Positions 10,033-22,433 are shown, numbered from the stretch's first letter. The stretch: 64,000 bases of DNA from Hydrangea macrophylla (GCA_033977485.1 CM066993.1:70844864-70908863), one strand, 5' to 3'. A program made the numbers and translations. Notes: generated by a model not told the origin, from the sequence alone.

Positions 10033-10118
10033 TTTTTTATTTTTTTTTTACACCAAGCAGGATTTATTAAATGTCCAAGAAGGCCAAAGAGATACTACAA
10101 AGCAGACATCTCAACACA
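10033..10118 (-). mobile_element. LINE-like 3' end with poly(A) joined to Copia sequence
   Basis: On the minus strand this reads GTATCTCTTTGGCCTTCTTGG, then AATAAATCCTGCTTGGTGT and a run of A's (plus-strand T-run 10033-10049). It resembles the LINE 3' end at 22434-22510 (GTATCTCTCTTGGCCTTTATGG ... CTTGCTGT plus poly(A)). Copia reverse-transcriptase coding sequence precedes it directly on the same strand. Confidence 0.65.
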
Positions 10119-10600
10119 GTCAACAATGGTGCTGAACTTTGCAAACCAAGCCCGAGGAGCTTGCTTGAGACCATATAGAGCTCGGCCGAGCTTGCAAACT
10201 TGATGAGGATGATGATGATAACTAGGAGGAGGACGCATATAAACTTCTTCAGTAAGGTCACCATTGAGGAAGGCATTTTTGACATCTATTTGGAATAAGT
10301 CCCAATGGCAAACTGCAGCAACTGCAATGAGGCTGCGAACAAAGGTGAGATAGGCAACGGGGGCAAATGTTTCCTCATAATCAATCCCATACTCCTTGGC
10401 TACTAGGTGGGCTTTGTAGCGATCAATGGATCCATCTGAGTGAGTTTTGATCTTGTAAACCCACTAGCATCCTATAACATTCTTGCCACTTGGCAAGTCC
10501 ACCAAATCCCATGTGTGATTTTGTTCAAGTTCCCACAATTCATCACCCATTGCTTTCTGCCAAAGAGAATTAGAATTGGTCTCATGGTAAGATTGAGGCT
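10119..10600 (-). pseudogene. Copia reverse transcriptase, N-terminal half
   Basis: The minus-strand reading includes ELEQNHTWDLVDLPSGKNV, a TAG stop just before [42 protein letters not shown] and [19 protein letters not shown]. These are hallmark blocks of the Copia RVT_2 family. The YVDD catalytic block would follow but is cut off at the LINE-like tail. With the stop and truncation it is dead. Confidence 0.9.
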
Positions 10601-10939
10601 CATGGTGAGAGAGAATTATAGAAAAACAACGATAATCTCGAAGATGAATTGGAGGAGTTTTTACTCAGTCGCTACGTCTAGGAAGAGGGTCAGGGTCTGA
10701 TGCAGAACCATTAGATGGAGCAGACAGTTCAATAGAGACTGTGGTGAACAAATCAGATGAAGAGTCTGTAGATGTCGATGTGAGTAGAGGGCCAGGTAGA
10801 GTTGCTGATTCAGAGTGAGAACTTGTATCAAGGGTGTCAGGAAATAGATCTACTGAGGGGTCAGTGAGTAGAAAGGAGTACTGGCAGGAGATAGATGAAA
10901 CTGGGACATAGATGAGAACATTTTGTGTTCCCAAAAGAC

Positions 10940-11706
10940 AACATGATGAGACACACGAAGATGTTTAGAGTAAGGGTCCCAACATCGATAGACTTTGTGT
11001 TCAATACCATACCCCAAGAAACAACATAAGCGAGCTCGAGATTCTAGTTTTGTGCGTTCATGTGGCTGTACTAAGACAAAGTAGGTAGAACCAAAGACTT
11101 TAAGGGTAGTACAGTCAGGAAGATGGTATATAAACGCTCATACAGTGACTGATTTTCAATAGTGGGAGAAGTGACACGGTTCATGGTATAAATGGCAGTG
11201 AGGGCAGCCTCTCCCCAAATTGTTCAGGACATGAAGCAGATGTGAGAAGAGCTCGAATAGGATTAAGAATATGTCGGTGTTTAAGCTCAGCTCTCCTATT
11301 TTGTTGGGAGGTGCCTGGACAGGAACGATAGGGAAGAGTGCCATGCTAGCGAAGAAAATTTAGAACACTTTTTTCTTTGTATTCTTGGGCATTATCAGCT
11401 CGAAACACTTTGATATTGTAAGAAAATTGAGTTTTGATCTTGTTAGCAAAATAAAATTAAATCTGGGGTAATTCAGATCAATTTTTCATTAGATATAGCT
11501 AAGTTATCGACAAAGATTACATAATATCTGGATCCTCCCATTGTGACAATTGGAGAGGAACCCCAAACATCATAGTGAATTAGATGAAAAGGTGTAGAGG
11601 AAACATAATCACTTTTATTAAATGGTAAAGCTGGTTGTTTGACAAGTTGGCAAGGTAAACAATCAACATTTTTGACTTTAATTGAACCTAACTGACCACT
11701 TGACAC
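10940..11706 (-). pseudogene. Copia integrase, frameshifted
   Basis: The start of the integrase core is readable as STPFHLIHYDVWGSSPI and GGSRYYVIFVD near 11500-11620, containing the first catalytic Asp. After several frame breaks LTAIYTMNRVTSPTIENQS (about 11150-11200) and RARLCCFLGYGIEHKVYRCW (about 10985-11045) follow. The order fits Copia. Frame breaks make it non-functional. The 89-residue ORF at 10665-10934 is the Ser/Thr-rich linker before RT. Confidence 0.8.
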
Positions 11707-11727
11707 TAAGGATTTTAACTGACTTAG

Positions 11728-12640
11728 CTAAACATGACCTAAATGAGAGTGCCAGAGGTAAAAAGGTGAGGTGGACGATACTGACGTTAAAGTTTGAGTT
11801 GGTGAAATGAAGTGAGATGGAATATGGAGATTGTTAAGTTCAAATAATCGTCCTATTTTACGACCTGTCCCAAGAGTCTGGCCCATTTTTGGATCTTGTA
11901 CTAGACATCTAGAATTAGAGAAAGAGATGGTAAGTCCGAGTTCACACAATTGACCAATAGATATGAGATTTAAAGTGAGTTTAGGAATGAGATAAGTTTT
12001 AGGGAGAGATGTGTGAGTGGTGGTCCTGGTGGAGACTTGCCCTATATGACTGACGTTCATACGGGAACCATCAGCTGTGTGTATAGATGGTGCATTGAGA
12101 GTAGAATGTTTGGTAGAGAATGTAGTGGGATCAAAGGTAATATGGTTACAACAACTAGAGTCAAGAAACCAAGAAGATGTGCCTGGGGCAACAGATAGAG
12201 CATTAGGAGACGTGTTACCAGAATGATCTAGAACTCGTTTGATGATGTCTGCAAAGAAGGAAACAGAGATGGATGAAGGGGTAGACGAGTTAGATGATGA
12301 TGACCCCTTGGTAGAAATAGCAGTGGATGATGATGAACAACCTCGAGACCAATTATCCTGTGAATATCTGGTAGGATTCTCATTGCAATCATCAAGATAG
12401 TGCCCTGGTCCACGCTTGTGACAGAAAGTACACACTCTGATAGGACAATGCAACATAATATGTCTTGGTTTGTGACAGTATCTGCTGGTAGTATTTGAAG
12501 ACATGGGGCTTCAACCATCCAACTGCTACAACCATCAGTTGTGACAACCAAAGTGCCATTTAAATTGCTCACAATGATGTCTTCCATAAACGTACAAAAT
12601 ACATTAAGATCGACTGTCATTTTGTTCGTCATCATCTTTC
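11728..12640 (-). pseudogene. Copia gag C-terminus and aspartic protease
   Basis: A zinc-knuckle-like pair, RYCHKPRHIMLHC and CTFCHKRGPGHYLDDC, lies near 12400-12490. It is followed by a Ser-rich linker and the protease block SSWFLDSSCCNHITFD (about 12150-12190), the Copia retropepsin region. After that come YLIPKLTLNLISIGQLCELG and the gag-pre-integrase LWHSHLGHV. The open frame 12504-11728 is intact over 258 codons, but the gag N-terminus above it is degraded and the downstream domains are broken. Confidence 0.8.
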
Positions 12641-15600
12641 TTATGGTACTGTGGACACGTGGAATTCTGTCGTCCACTCCCGGGTTTTCTGTTTTCGGGG
12701 TTTCGGAATTGATTTTCCTTTGTTTTGAAATCGATTTGAAAGAAAACAAGAGGTTTGTTTTGAAGAAAAGAAGGTCTTTTAAAAACAGATACAGAGTCGC
12801 TTCTTGGTCTTTAGGGAACCAGAAAACCCAATTTGACTCACCCAAACGGATAAAGGGCACCGACCCTTCATAACCAAAGAACTTGGCTCGGGGTTTTGGT
12901 ACGAGAGAGGAAGGAGCCTTTGTCACGACTAAAACACCCTCAACTCGCCCCGTCTTTCGACGGGCCTCAATTAGCATTCAAATAATCATCTTATACTATG
13001 TTTGGTTCGACAAATAATACTATGATAGTATATTACATCACATAAGAAAATTTGAAATGGAAGATCTAAAGATAAGATATCATTCATAAGATCTAAGCCA
13101 AATATCACACAATGCAAAGTGAAAGATCACACAAATAAACCTAGGAAAAATCGTCTAGTCATGTATCAAATAATCAAGACTTCCTAATCTAAAGGGGGAC
13201 ATGAATTGTTATTGAAACAAATAAACAAAGAAACCAAAATATGCTTAGCAAGCTAGTATGATGCATGTTAATCTTTGAGAAAAGAAGACCTCTCAATCCC
13301 CGGGATGGATGAGAAAGGATGATTAGATCGGGGGAAGCATGAACGTGTGATCAAGTTCATTCCTTATAATCTTCTTAGATTAGGAGCCATGAAGGCCCCA
13401 AATCTTGCATGGATGCAATGTATGTATCTAGAATGTGCCAAGGTTGTAGTGTGCTTTGTGTTCATGGATTCCTAGAATGACTTAGAAGTCTATAATGTGT
13501 ATGAATGAATGAATGAAATTATCATGGGATATGTACAAATGTAGTATGAACTACTTCCTAAGACATGAGCTAATTTGGAGTTCATGTAAGCATCAAATCA
13601 AAGAATGAAAGTTAAAATGTGCTTGCTGTGAATAGTGGACAGAACAGTAACTATATCTTTTGAAAATTGAAAAGAGGTGTTAGGAATGTTTTCAATGCAT
13701 GATTTATTTATGGAGATATTCCTTATTGTGTCTAAAACACAATCCAAAAAGCCAATCTTTAATAACTATTACAGATTGAGGGAAATCATATAAACAATGA
13801 AGGTTACTCAGAAACAGAGTTCGTACTGTCGACTGAAATGTCAAAACATCTTGGAAAATGAAAATAAATGATATAGAGGCCCATATTATACAGAAAGTTC
13901 CCTAAGACATTGAAGTTCAAGGGAAAAATAAGTTAGGACCACTCGTTTTGGAAACGTTTTCTGTAAAACAAGTTGAAAGTAGACCAAGCTGCTGTGACAG
14001 CAAAAACAGAATATCTGGAGAGAATGTTTGGGTCCAAATGGACAATTTTCAAGTACTTCCAAGTCAAACAAAAAATCATGGGTGTTCTCTAATGAGTTAG
14101 GAAGATTTTTCAAGTGGTTTTGCATCCATACATTGAGTATTGAGTTCTAGAGAAATCTTTGAACTCAGATCACTCACTGTTTTGACTCACTGTTTTGAAG
14201 ATTTTGGGAAAAACTTGAGTTTTCTTTCTTGAAATCAAAATGAGCGGGATTGAGAGGGGTTTTGAAATAGAGGGTTTGAAAGTATATTTTCAACATCAAA
14301 TAGAGATTATAACCTCTTGGAATATCAACATCAAACTCATCATCAAGAACCTCCAATATTATTGGAGAGATTCATTTTTATTTGAACATAACTTCAAGTA
14401 TACCTTGGAGGTATTGAAGTTATAGTCATCATCTATCAAACATGTTTTTGAGGTCAAGAGCTACTATCCATAAGGATTCACTCACCTCAAACTTCATGTC
14501 ATCATCTAGATGATGATTAACTAGTAAGTAAATAAATAAAATAAAAAAAGAAATGAGGTAAGAAGAGATGAACATTGTATATAAGCAAGCAAATGAACAA
14601 ATCAATAGATGATATTCAATGGTGGAACCACAAGCATTCAACCTCTCATATGTGTGTATATGGGTGAGTACATCACTCTCTAACTCATAGGAAACTCAAA
14701 GAAGATGGATTGAACGCTTGAAAATAAAAGTTTAGTTTTTAGAAAACTAAATAAAAAAAACTCACATTTGGCTTGGATTTGAAGAAGAAGATCTTGATTT
14801 CTCTCTCTATTTCTTCCTAACTTTCTATATCTCTCTCTAATGGCTTCCAAGCTCCCCTCTAAATGGAAGTAAATGGGTCTCCTTCATAGGCCAACTTGGG
14901 GAGGTATTTTGGGTTTTAAAAAGTCTCTAATTGGTCCAAAATCCCGGAATAATCAAAACTATGTCGTTTTATTTGTTGAAAATTTGAATTAAAACCCAAA
15001 AATTAACCAAAAATTACAAAAAAAATGAAAAATCACTCAGAGTGCCGCCGCGGCAGTCAACTCCCCCGTTGACCAAAAATTGCATTTTGGCCCCCAGAAC
15101 TCCCGGAATTCGCGAAACGGCCCTATTTCATCCGAAATTCACAGAAAATTCATACGAAATCCAAATTGAGATTGTGATATACCGTTGGAAAGGTATTGAG
15201 GTCTACTTTCCATAAAAAATAGTTTGGAGTTGAGTCACTTTGGAAAGTTTTGCGGTATTCGCGAAAAAAGCCGAATTGATCGCATTTTTCACCTTCAGAA
15301 ATTCATAACAAATTCGTTTTAGATCCATAAATTATGTGCGATATACCGTTGGAAAGCTATTGACCTCTAGTATTTGATAAAAATATTTCAATGTCGAAAA
15401 GAAGACTTTGATTTTTAGTCAAACTTGCAGTCAAATCAGTCAAACAGTGCACTTCTAGGAAATTCCGGGAAGTTCTGGGGGCCTCCAAAGACTGACGTTT
15501 CCGTCCGATTTTCTTTTAAAACATATTTTAAGACTTTTCACATGATCTAGAATGATCTCGGAACTTTTGGGTGAATTTGGATGATTTTGGTCAAACCTTG

Positions 15601-15917
15601 GTCAAACTTGGTCAAACCTTGGTCAAACCGGTCAACGGAGACCTTCCGGGACTTCCGGGGGTCTCTAGGAGCTTACGATTTCAAATATTCATCTTTTAAA
15701 ATACCTTTTTTTGTTTGGAACAACATCGAATGATTTCTGAGATTCTAGGCCAATCTTGGAGAATTTTGGGCTTTTAGGGGCATTTTGGTCATTTTTGCAA
15801 ATTCTTTGACTTCTTGAGAGTTAGAGGCAATCTCTGAAAATCCGATCTTTCTAATCATCGAGATTTGACATGCTTGTGGCCTCCTAAATCTGTTAGCCGA
15901 CAAAATGGGGTGTCTAC
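12641..15917 (-). mobile_element. LTR-retrotransposon derivative without coding (LARD-like)
   Basis: Read on the minus strand it begins TGTAGACACCCCATTTTGTC at 15917, a typical LTR start, and runs about 3 kb without ORFs. Near 12805 it reads AAAGACCAAGAAGCGACTCT, which resembles the LTR-to-internal junction of plant elements with GGCGACTCT-type leaders, followed by leader sequence to about 12641. It carries repeated GGTCAAACTTGGTCAAACC and CCGTTGGAAAG motifs around 15185-15620. No second LTR was seen. Boundaries on the low-coordinate side are uncertain. Confidence 0.5.
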
Positions 15918-16046
15918 AGGTACCATTGCCTTAATTCAGTCTCTTCCATCGATCAGACTGCTGACATATTCACCAAAGCTCATCCACCGGGACGTCTTCG
16001 GGATTTATTTTCCAAACTCAAGTTGGTTTCCATTCTATCACCTTGA
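15918..16046 (+). pseudogene. Copia RNase H C-terminal end
   Basis: The plus-strand frame ends IDQTADIFTKAHPPGRLRDL then FSKLKLVSILSP and a TGA at 16044-16046. DIFTKA is the conserved C-terminal motif of Copia polyproteins. Only about 35 codons remain upstream of the polypurine tract. Confidence 0.85.
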
Positions 16047-16059
16047 GTTTGAAGGGGAC

Positions 16060-16302
16060 TGTTGGAATAATGTTAGAATATTTGTCTACATTCTTGTACA
16101 TATTGTATCTTACTGTACTTATTGTCTAGATACATTGTACTATCAGTTGTACTACTAGCCTGGCTAGGTACTTTTCTTTCCCTTTTAGGATTCTCTATTG
16201 GCCTATATAAAGACTGCTCATTGTAAGGTTTCATCACACCATTCAATACATAATTCAGAGTATTGTCTCACTCTCTCTCCCTCTTTCTTATATATTCTAA
16301 CA
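16060..16302 (+). mobile_element. Copia 3' LTR (243 bp)
   Basis: A polypurine tract GAAGGGGAC directly precedes TGTTGGAATAATGTTAGAAT. The LTR ends ATATTCTAACA at 16302, giving TG...CA ends with near-perfect short inverted repeats. A TATA-like CCTATATAAAGAC lies near 16202. The next base starts the duplicated flank of the small gene, so the element inserted about 330 bp upstream of copy 3. Confidence 0.85.
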
Positions 16303-16628
16303 GAAATCATGATGTCAAGTTGATCAAAATGATGACATAAGACCACTGGACAACCAAATCTCTTATTCCTATCTTTCTTTCGAAGAAAAAGCCCCAAGAA
16401 TTTGTAAAAAGAGCAACAGTTAAACCACACTATGTAAAAGAGAAGTAAAATTCTAATTTGCTTTCTTTTCCCAAACAAAACTTTCATCACTAAAAAAGAG
16501 GCACTACTCTGTGTGTCCCCACTAACCCATTCTTTTACCCCCCAAAAAACAAACCATTCTTCAAACTCAACGGGCTGTCATGTCATGAAAGAGGCCAGAA
16601 ACTTCTATTTGGTGTTATTGGAGCTACC
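16303..16628 (+). promoter_or_regulatory. Copy 3 upstream region, proximal promoter deleted
   Basis: Collinear with 1541-1825 of copy 1, including the HSE-like GAAACTTC at 16598-16605. Right after CTTCTATTT the sequence jumps to GGTGTTATTGGAGCTACC before the ATG. About 130 bp present in copy 1, including the TATA box and most of the 5' UTR, are missing. Confidence 0.7.
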
Positions 16629-16857
16629 ATGGCCTCAACTGAAGTTAGTCTTGCAGAAGTTTATGTTATGAGGAAAATTCATGAGGAGAAGATTATGAGA
16701 ATGGCCAGACAATGAAAGACCTGAAAAAGAAGTGATTTCTGATCATGAATTTGAAGTTCCTAATAGTTGTTTCCCTATATTGATTCATCCCACAAACGTG
16801 CCATCAACAAATTTTAATGGAAATCAAGAAGCTAAGATAATGGATCAAAGGAGTTGA
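16629..16857 (+). pseudogene. Small uncharacterised protein, copy 3 (frameshifted)
   Basis: The start is MASTEVSLAEVYVMRKIHEE in the conserved context GCTACCATGG, but the frame meets TGA after 28 codons (MARQ stop). In another frame the family sequence resumes as KEVISDHEFEVPNSCFPI and runs to a stop at 16855-16857 homologous to that of copy 1. Part of the LFKK block is lost, so FPILIHPTN replaces CFSMLFKKIHP. With the promoter deletion this copy is a pseudogene. Confidence 0.85.
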
Positions 16858-16977
16858 TTTGATGATGTTCAATATATAGATATAGATTTTATTTATTTAT
16901 TTATTTTTAGAGCAGGAATAGATATAGCTATATATGGCTATTGGTAATTGCATGTTCAGCTTAATTAATTAGCAAAA

Positions 16978-17150
16978 CAATAATACTAGCTATACACACT
17001 TTTTGACACACTATGCTTCAAATACATATATCTTGTGCTGTTTGAATTTTTCACACTTTTCTGTGCACTACTCACATAACACAGGGTACATGTATTTTAA
17101 ACTGTGTCAAAAAGTGTATAAAAAAGTGTGTGGTGAGTGTAGTAGTGCTC
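16978..17150. mobile_element. Mutator-like MITE, 173 bp, imperfect 9-bp TSD
   Basis: Arms such as CACACTTTTTGACACAC and AGTGTGTCAAAAAGTGT-like sequence on the right are inverted. The flanks TTAGCAAAA (16969-16977) and TTAGCATAA (17151-17159) match at 8 of 9 bases. Same length as the element at 977-1149. It lies just downstream of copy 3 and is absent from copy 1, so it is younger than the duplication. Confidence 0.75.
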
Positions 17151-17214
17151 TTAGCATAATTGTGATTTACTATCTAGTTCATTTGCACAATTAATTGTAA
17201 TTTTACTACAAGAA

Positions 17215-18222
17215 AAAACCCTTTTTATGACTTTTTTTTATTTTGGGCTAATGACTATTTTAAAAAAAGAGTCATAACAAATACTTTTTTCTAACATATA
17301 TGACTCTTTTTGCAAATATAGTCATAAGATTGGTAAGTGGTGTTTTATTTACGACCATTTTTTTTATTAGTTATAAATAATAAGATTGTTTATGACAGTT
17401 TTTTTAAAATGGTCATAAATAATAAGATTTTTTATGACAGTTTTTCTGAAAATGGTCATAAATAATAAGATGATCATAAATAATAAGAGTTTTTATGACA
17501 GTTTTTTGAAAATGGTCATAAATAATAAGACTTTTATGACTTCATGTTTTGGTAGTCATAAATATTCTTTATTTTTATGACTCTTTTTCTTTGAATTCTA
17601 GAATCAAACATAAGTACTGTTTTGGGAAAAATAGTGAAAAAAAAAAGACAATATGCTAAGATTTTTAAAGTTAAGATTCTTGATTAGGGAAAGGTCCTCT
17701 GTACAAAAATATTTTGTGAAATTTTACTTGGCATACACGAATATTATGTGAAATTTCACTAAATCTTTACATGAATATTAAGTGAAATTTCACTTAAATC
17801 GACCTTTGAGAGACTAGTTTTTAAGAAATTACTTTTTGAAATTGGACTATTAACACTTGATAGTTACTTTTAGTGTCACAAATTTAGATTTTATTAAGAA
17901 TCATATTAGATTTTTTATGACAGTTTTTTGAAAATTATCATAAAAAATAAGATTTTTTATGACATGTTTGTGAAAAGTGTCATATATAATAAGTATTTAG
18001 AAAAGTGTCATAAATAACAAGACTTTTATGACTTCATTTTTGGGTAGTCATAAATATTATTTATTTTTATGACTCTTTTTCTTTGAATTCTAGAATCAAA
18101 GTACTGTTTTTTGGGAAAAATAGTGAAAAAGACAATATTTTAAGATTTTTAAAGTTAAGATTCTTGATTAGGAAAATGTGCGCTGTATAAAAATTTTAAA
18201 TGAAATTTCACTTGGTATACAT
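17215..18222. repeat. CACTA left subterminal repeats with a two-copy duplication
   Basis: Units like GGTCATAAATAATAAG recur many times. A longer block (TTTATGACTCTTTTTCTTTG, AATTCTAGAATCAAA, GATTCTTGATTAGG, TTTCACTTGG) occurs at about 17570-17745 and again at 18065-18222, indicating an internal duplication with a period near 490 bp. Confidence 0.75.
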
Positions 18223-18686
18223 GTAACACCCCGTATTTTCTTTATATAAATATTCATTTAAAAAAACAAAATAATGAGACAACCTAAATTTTGTGTATAC
18301 AACCATGGTTATTTATTTATATGAGAGCTAAGTGGTGGAGTTAAGTTGTAAAAACTTAAGTTGAACAAGTCATTGAAGAATTGATGTGTTTATTTTTTTG
18401 TAGTGATTATAGGCCCGTGAATGTGTTAATTTGTGTTTTTAACATTTAAATTGAGTACCCGGGTTATGTACACCCATTGGGTCACTCATTTTAGAACTTT
18501 AGAATGTATTTCGGGCCCATATAAAGCCTTTTTGTGAGGCCCCTAGACAAAAAACGGGATTTTTGGCCTTTTGTGTGTTTGTGTTATAATATATGTAGGT
18601 GTATCATATATACATACATAATATACCTCCTAGGGTTTTGATAACAAAAAGAAAAGAAAAGAGAGACATGAGAAAAATAGAGCAGT

Positions 18687-18724
<38 letters not shown>

Positions 18725-20330
18725 AGAAGAAGAAGAAGAAGAAGAAGAAGATAATAAGAGAAGAAAAGAGGAACCCCAAATATTGTTTTGTGAATCTTCA
18801 TCAACATTGAAGTCCTAAAACGGTGAGTTAACTTGTTATTTTCTTTCAATCTCGTTTGATTGAAATTTAAATGGATAGTTTATTAAATTAGTATGGTTAT
18901 GGGTTATGAGATTTAGGTTTTTATTTACAATGATTGAAGTTATGATTTGAGATTTATAGATGAGCCTTGGATATACATTTGAGCAATTATTCAATTTTCG
19001 AATTTGGGATTTTCACGGATCAGATTTTAGTAGATAATTCCTAATAAATCATACGTTATAGTTTTCGTGATTCTGTTCGCTTAAGTCTGTAGGAAACGCA
19101 ATTCTGGACAACTTTCGTCTAATGGTATTTTTCCCAATTTTGCACCGTTTGGGCAAAAAATTCATATTACAGTAGCAGTTTTATGAATGTTAAAATAAGC
19201 GTATTTTCTATATCATATTTTTGTGTGATTTCGTGTTCGTTAATATAAATTAATTTATTTGTACATAGAAAGATATGAGTTCTCATGTATAGTTGAGCTT
19301 TGTGAAATTATGACTGTGTGATTTTGTGTGGGTTATGAATCTGTGTGAACATGTAGCTGTTAATATAATTTTAATGGAAATTTGAGTTGAGATATATGAA
19401 TCTCTTATGAAGTAGAGTTTTGTGAAAAATGTGGATGTATGAACGATAGAAAATCCTTAGAGTTCACCACTGCTCCTTATGATTTTAGGCGGCGACTTCG
19501 TGGATGACCCGTCCTTGTGTGATTAGACGGTGACTACGTGGATGACCCGTCTCTTCATTATTTTAAGCCTTATGCCCGGCTTGTTGGTCTATTTCATGTG
19601 TATCTAGACATTGTTTTATTGACGTCAAGAACGTAAGGACTAGCCTTTCGGTGTATACTCAAATCCCAGTGATACCCCATGGGAGTTGGGACCGGAGTGG
19701 GAGTTAGTATTACGTTAGGAGACACATGGGATATATGTGTAGGCTGGACCATGGATGGGTGGCCGATGTGGTGAACATAAGGTGTAATAAAATAAAATAC
19801 TTTGTGGTGTTTTATTCTTGCGTTTAGAAGTTGAATTATAATTAATTACCTCTTATTGTGGTTGCATCGTAGAAAGTTGTGGACGCTTAGGCATCGAATT
19901 TTCTAATAATTTTTCGTGTTGTAATCGTTGTGTGTGAGAATATTGTCTTGAAGTGACGTTTTATTATCTAATTTTAACTTTTAATATTGTCTTGAAGTGG
20001 ACTCAAGGCTTTAAATTTCAAAGGGATAATAAGGCCAAAACCAATTTGGAAATTCGTAAAGGTAATTAAATCTGAATAAAAACATGTTAGATATAATAGT
20101 AGCTGTTTAAATTATACTTAGTATGTTATGGTTAATGTATTGATATAATGTATGTTGCGGTTATTCAATTGTTGCTGGGTATGTTTTCATTGTTTGAAAT
20201 TTTTGGGAGGTTCTATTTATAGAGGAGACTCTGTCGAAAGTTTTAGAAATTCTAGGTCAACATTCATTCCAAGATAAGTTTGTTTTACCACGACTTGTGA
20301 TTGCAGTAATTTATTGTTTGTCTAATATTT
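18222..20330 (+). mobile_element. Gypsy-type LTR inserted in the CACTA element
   Basis: Starts TGTAACACCCCGTATTTTC, a common start of Tekay-like chromovirus LTRs in plants. It contains a GA microsatellite (about 18692-18720) followed by a GAA microsatellite (about 18721-18750), and a repeated GGATGACCCGTC motif near 19500-19550. The 3' end is not resolved; about 20330 is the latest possible point because the Ulp1-like exon begins at 20350. No coding. Confidence 0.5.
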
Positions 20331-20349
20331 GTTATACATTTATTCATAG

Positions 20350-20710
20350 GGACCAAAGCAACCAGGAAATTATGAATGTGGATACTATATGTTACTTTTC
20401 ATGAAAGTGATAATGGAGAATCCATCCAAATCTATCAACATAAAGGTATTATCATAGTATTCTTTGTAAATGTGTCGCCAAATTTTCTCTTCTTCTTGTT
20501 TTACTTTGATTCATAAATTGTGGAATTTTTTTTTTCATATGTGTTGGAGGTGGTGGTGGTGTTGTTGTGGGGAGGGAATACATCCTTAACATCTCATTCT
20601 TTCCTGAACTTTTTCAGATGAAAGAGTTGTCTCAAAAAGTGAAATTTGAAAGCCACGAGCTAAATGTACTTCAACTTGAGTTCATTGAGTTCATTCAAGA
20701 ATACATTTAA
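20350..20710 (+). pseudogene. Ulp1-like (C48) protease, last two exons, in CACTA
   Basis: Exon 20350-20445 encodes GPKQPGNYECGYYMLLFMK and ends at AAG|GTATT. Exon 20618-20710 follows TTTTCAG and encodes MKELSQKVKFESHELN to IEFIQEYI and a TAA. The two join in frame. The CGYYM block carries the catalytic cysteine of Ulp1/C48 cysteine proteases. Plant CACTA elements commonly encode such a domain, often fused to other domains, though its role in transposition is unclear. The upstream part with the His and Asp of the triad is not present, probably displaced by the LTR insertion, so I call this a fragment. The reading is free of stops. Confidence 0.65.
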
Positions 20711-22433
20711 GTATTAAAAATTTTAACATTTTTTTCCTTTTTCCAGGTAATCTACATTTTTACAATTTAAGAAAATTATATACTCATTATATAGAATCTA
20801 ACACATTGATTTCATTTTTGTTTCAGTGTTACACAGTTAGACCATATGGAACAAATATTACAAATAAGTTGATGTACTAGCGGAGATTGCAGAGTTTAAA
20901 TAGACACTAATCTTGTTTTTATTTATTTATTTATTTTTTAACAATGTTACATATACATTATTGGTTTGTTGGTTTAATACATACTTAGTGGTTAATGTTA
21001 CATTTTTCTTGTACATAACTAATTATTAGATTGATTATTGAAAAATTTTGGTTGGAAAGAAGATAATATCTGAATATGGTTCTTGAGTTGATTTGTAACA
21101 TGCATGTTTTGATGATGTATTTGAATTGTGTAATCTTGATTGTTGGATTATCAACAAAATATTTTTTTTCTTTAAATGTGTTTTATATTATATATGACAG
21201 TTTCATAAAAAACAATCATAAATTAGCAATATTTCTACTAAAGTCATAAATAGTGTCATTATTTATGACTTTTAAAATGTTATTTTTTTTTTGAACAGCA
21301 TCAATTTTTTATTAATTAGCCAAAAGGCCAAATAAGATACATCAACCAGGAACCCAAACAGGTCCCTAAGCAACCCCACAGGCCACAACACCAATCCCTT
21401 CATACAAAACATCACTAGCCACCACCAGCTGGAAGACACCCCAGGAAAAAGCAAACCCCCCAACAAACTAGTTTCAGCACCATTACACAATCAAAATTGG
21501 AAAATCAAAATATGGATCAAAGACCTTAAGTCAACCAACCAAGTCCATGGAATCCTACACCAGCCCATGACACACCATATTGGGCACATTTATCCTAATG
21601 AAATACATCAAACAATACCAACACCAGTTAGCAAACTGTCCTTGTTCCAACACAATTTGTAAACATCCCTACAACCACTGTCAATGTTCCAATGAACTTG
21701 ATTAGCAGTTTGCACTTGACCCGCAGAACATGAAAATGAAACCCAACTTTCAAGCCCACTAAACTCGAATCACATCTCAACGAACAGTAAATGAAAGTCG
21801 AAGACCAGACCAGAATTACACAAGGTAGTTACACCCCTAAGACAAACCAAAATCCCCCAATAAAAAGCAGCAGAAACTTGAATTCACAATATCAAAAGCA
21901 GCATTAACTTAAACTGCAGCACCCCTTTTGACTCAGCGCAATATCAGCAATACAAGTTTTGAATAAACCCAAATTGATGATTTACAACCCAAAATCCAGA
22001 TTTCAGCAGATTTTCAAAACTTTGCCACGAATTTTAGGTTACAGCAGCAACTTCCCCTATCTTTGAATCCATAATATAATCTCACGAGATGCCCAAAGCA
22101 GCCGGCCATCCCATTAGAACCACAGCATAGATAGAAAATTCGTCGCAGACGTCACAGCTTCACCACTAACCATAACTGATTGAACTAATGCTCCCTAATC
22201 TCAATAAAATTGAATGGTCCTTGTTGTTGAGAGGTTGCTTCCATGGCTCCCCATCCAGCTGTAAATAAGCTTCTTTCCACTCTCCACCTCTAGTCTCAAC
22301 CCACATAATTTGGCCAACATCACCCTAGGCCAGCAGAACTGATTTGGAGACACATCGAAGAAATCTTTGCAATCACCGGTATTTAAGATGGACAGCAGTT
22401 CCCTAAACAATCCTCTTCCCAGCAAGATATCCC

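Larger units (their letters stand above)
10033..12640 (-). mobile_element. Truncated Copia retrotransposon fragment
   Basis: Read on the minus strand from high to low coordinates: gag-like end, zinc knuckles, protease, integrase, linker and the first half of reverse transcriptase, in Copia order (integrase before RT). Both LTRs, the RT catalytic half and RNase H are absent. The fragment ends in the LINE-like poly(A) tail at 10033 and sits inside copy 2 of the small gene. Confidence 0.8.

Noticed and set aside
10067..10285. 72-codon minus-strand ORF
   Set aside because: It is an out-of-frame reading of the Copia reverse transcriptase ([13 protein letters not shown] lies in another frame).
12228..12977. 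249-codon minus-strand ORF
   Set aside because: It crosses from the LARD leader into the Copia gag/protease region in the wrong frame, and the overlapping 12504-11728 frame has the real protease motifs.
18604..18849. ORF rich in Leu/Ser on the minus strand
   Set aside because: Produced by GA and GAA microsatellites in an LTR.
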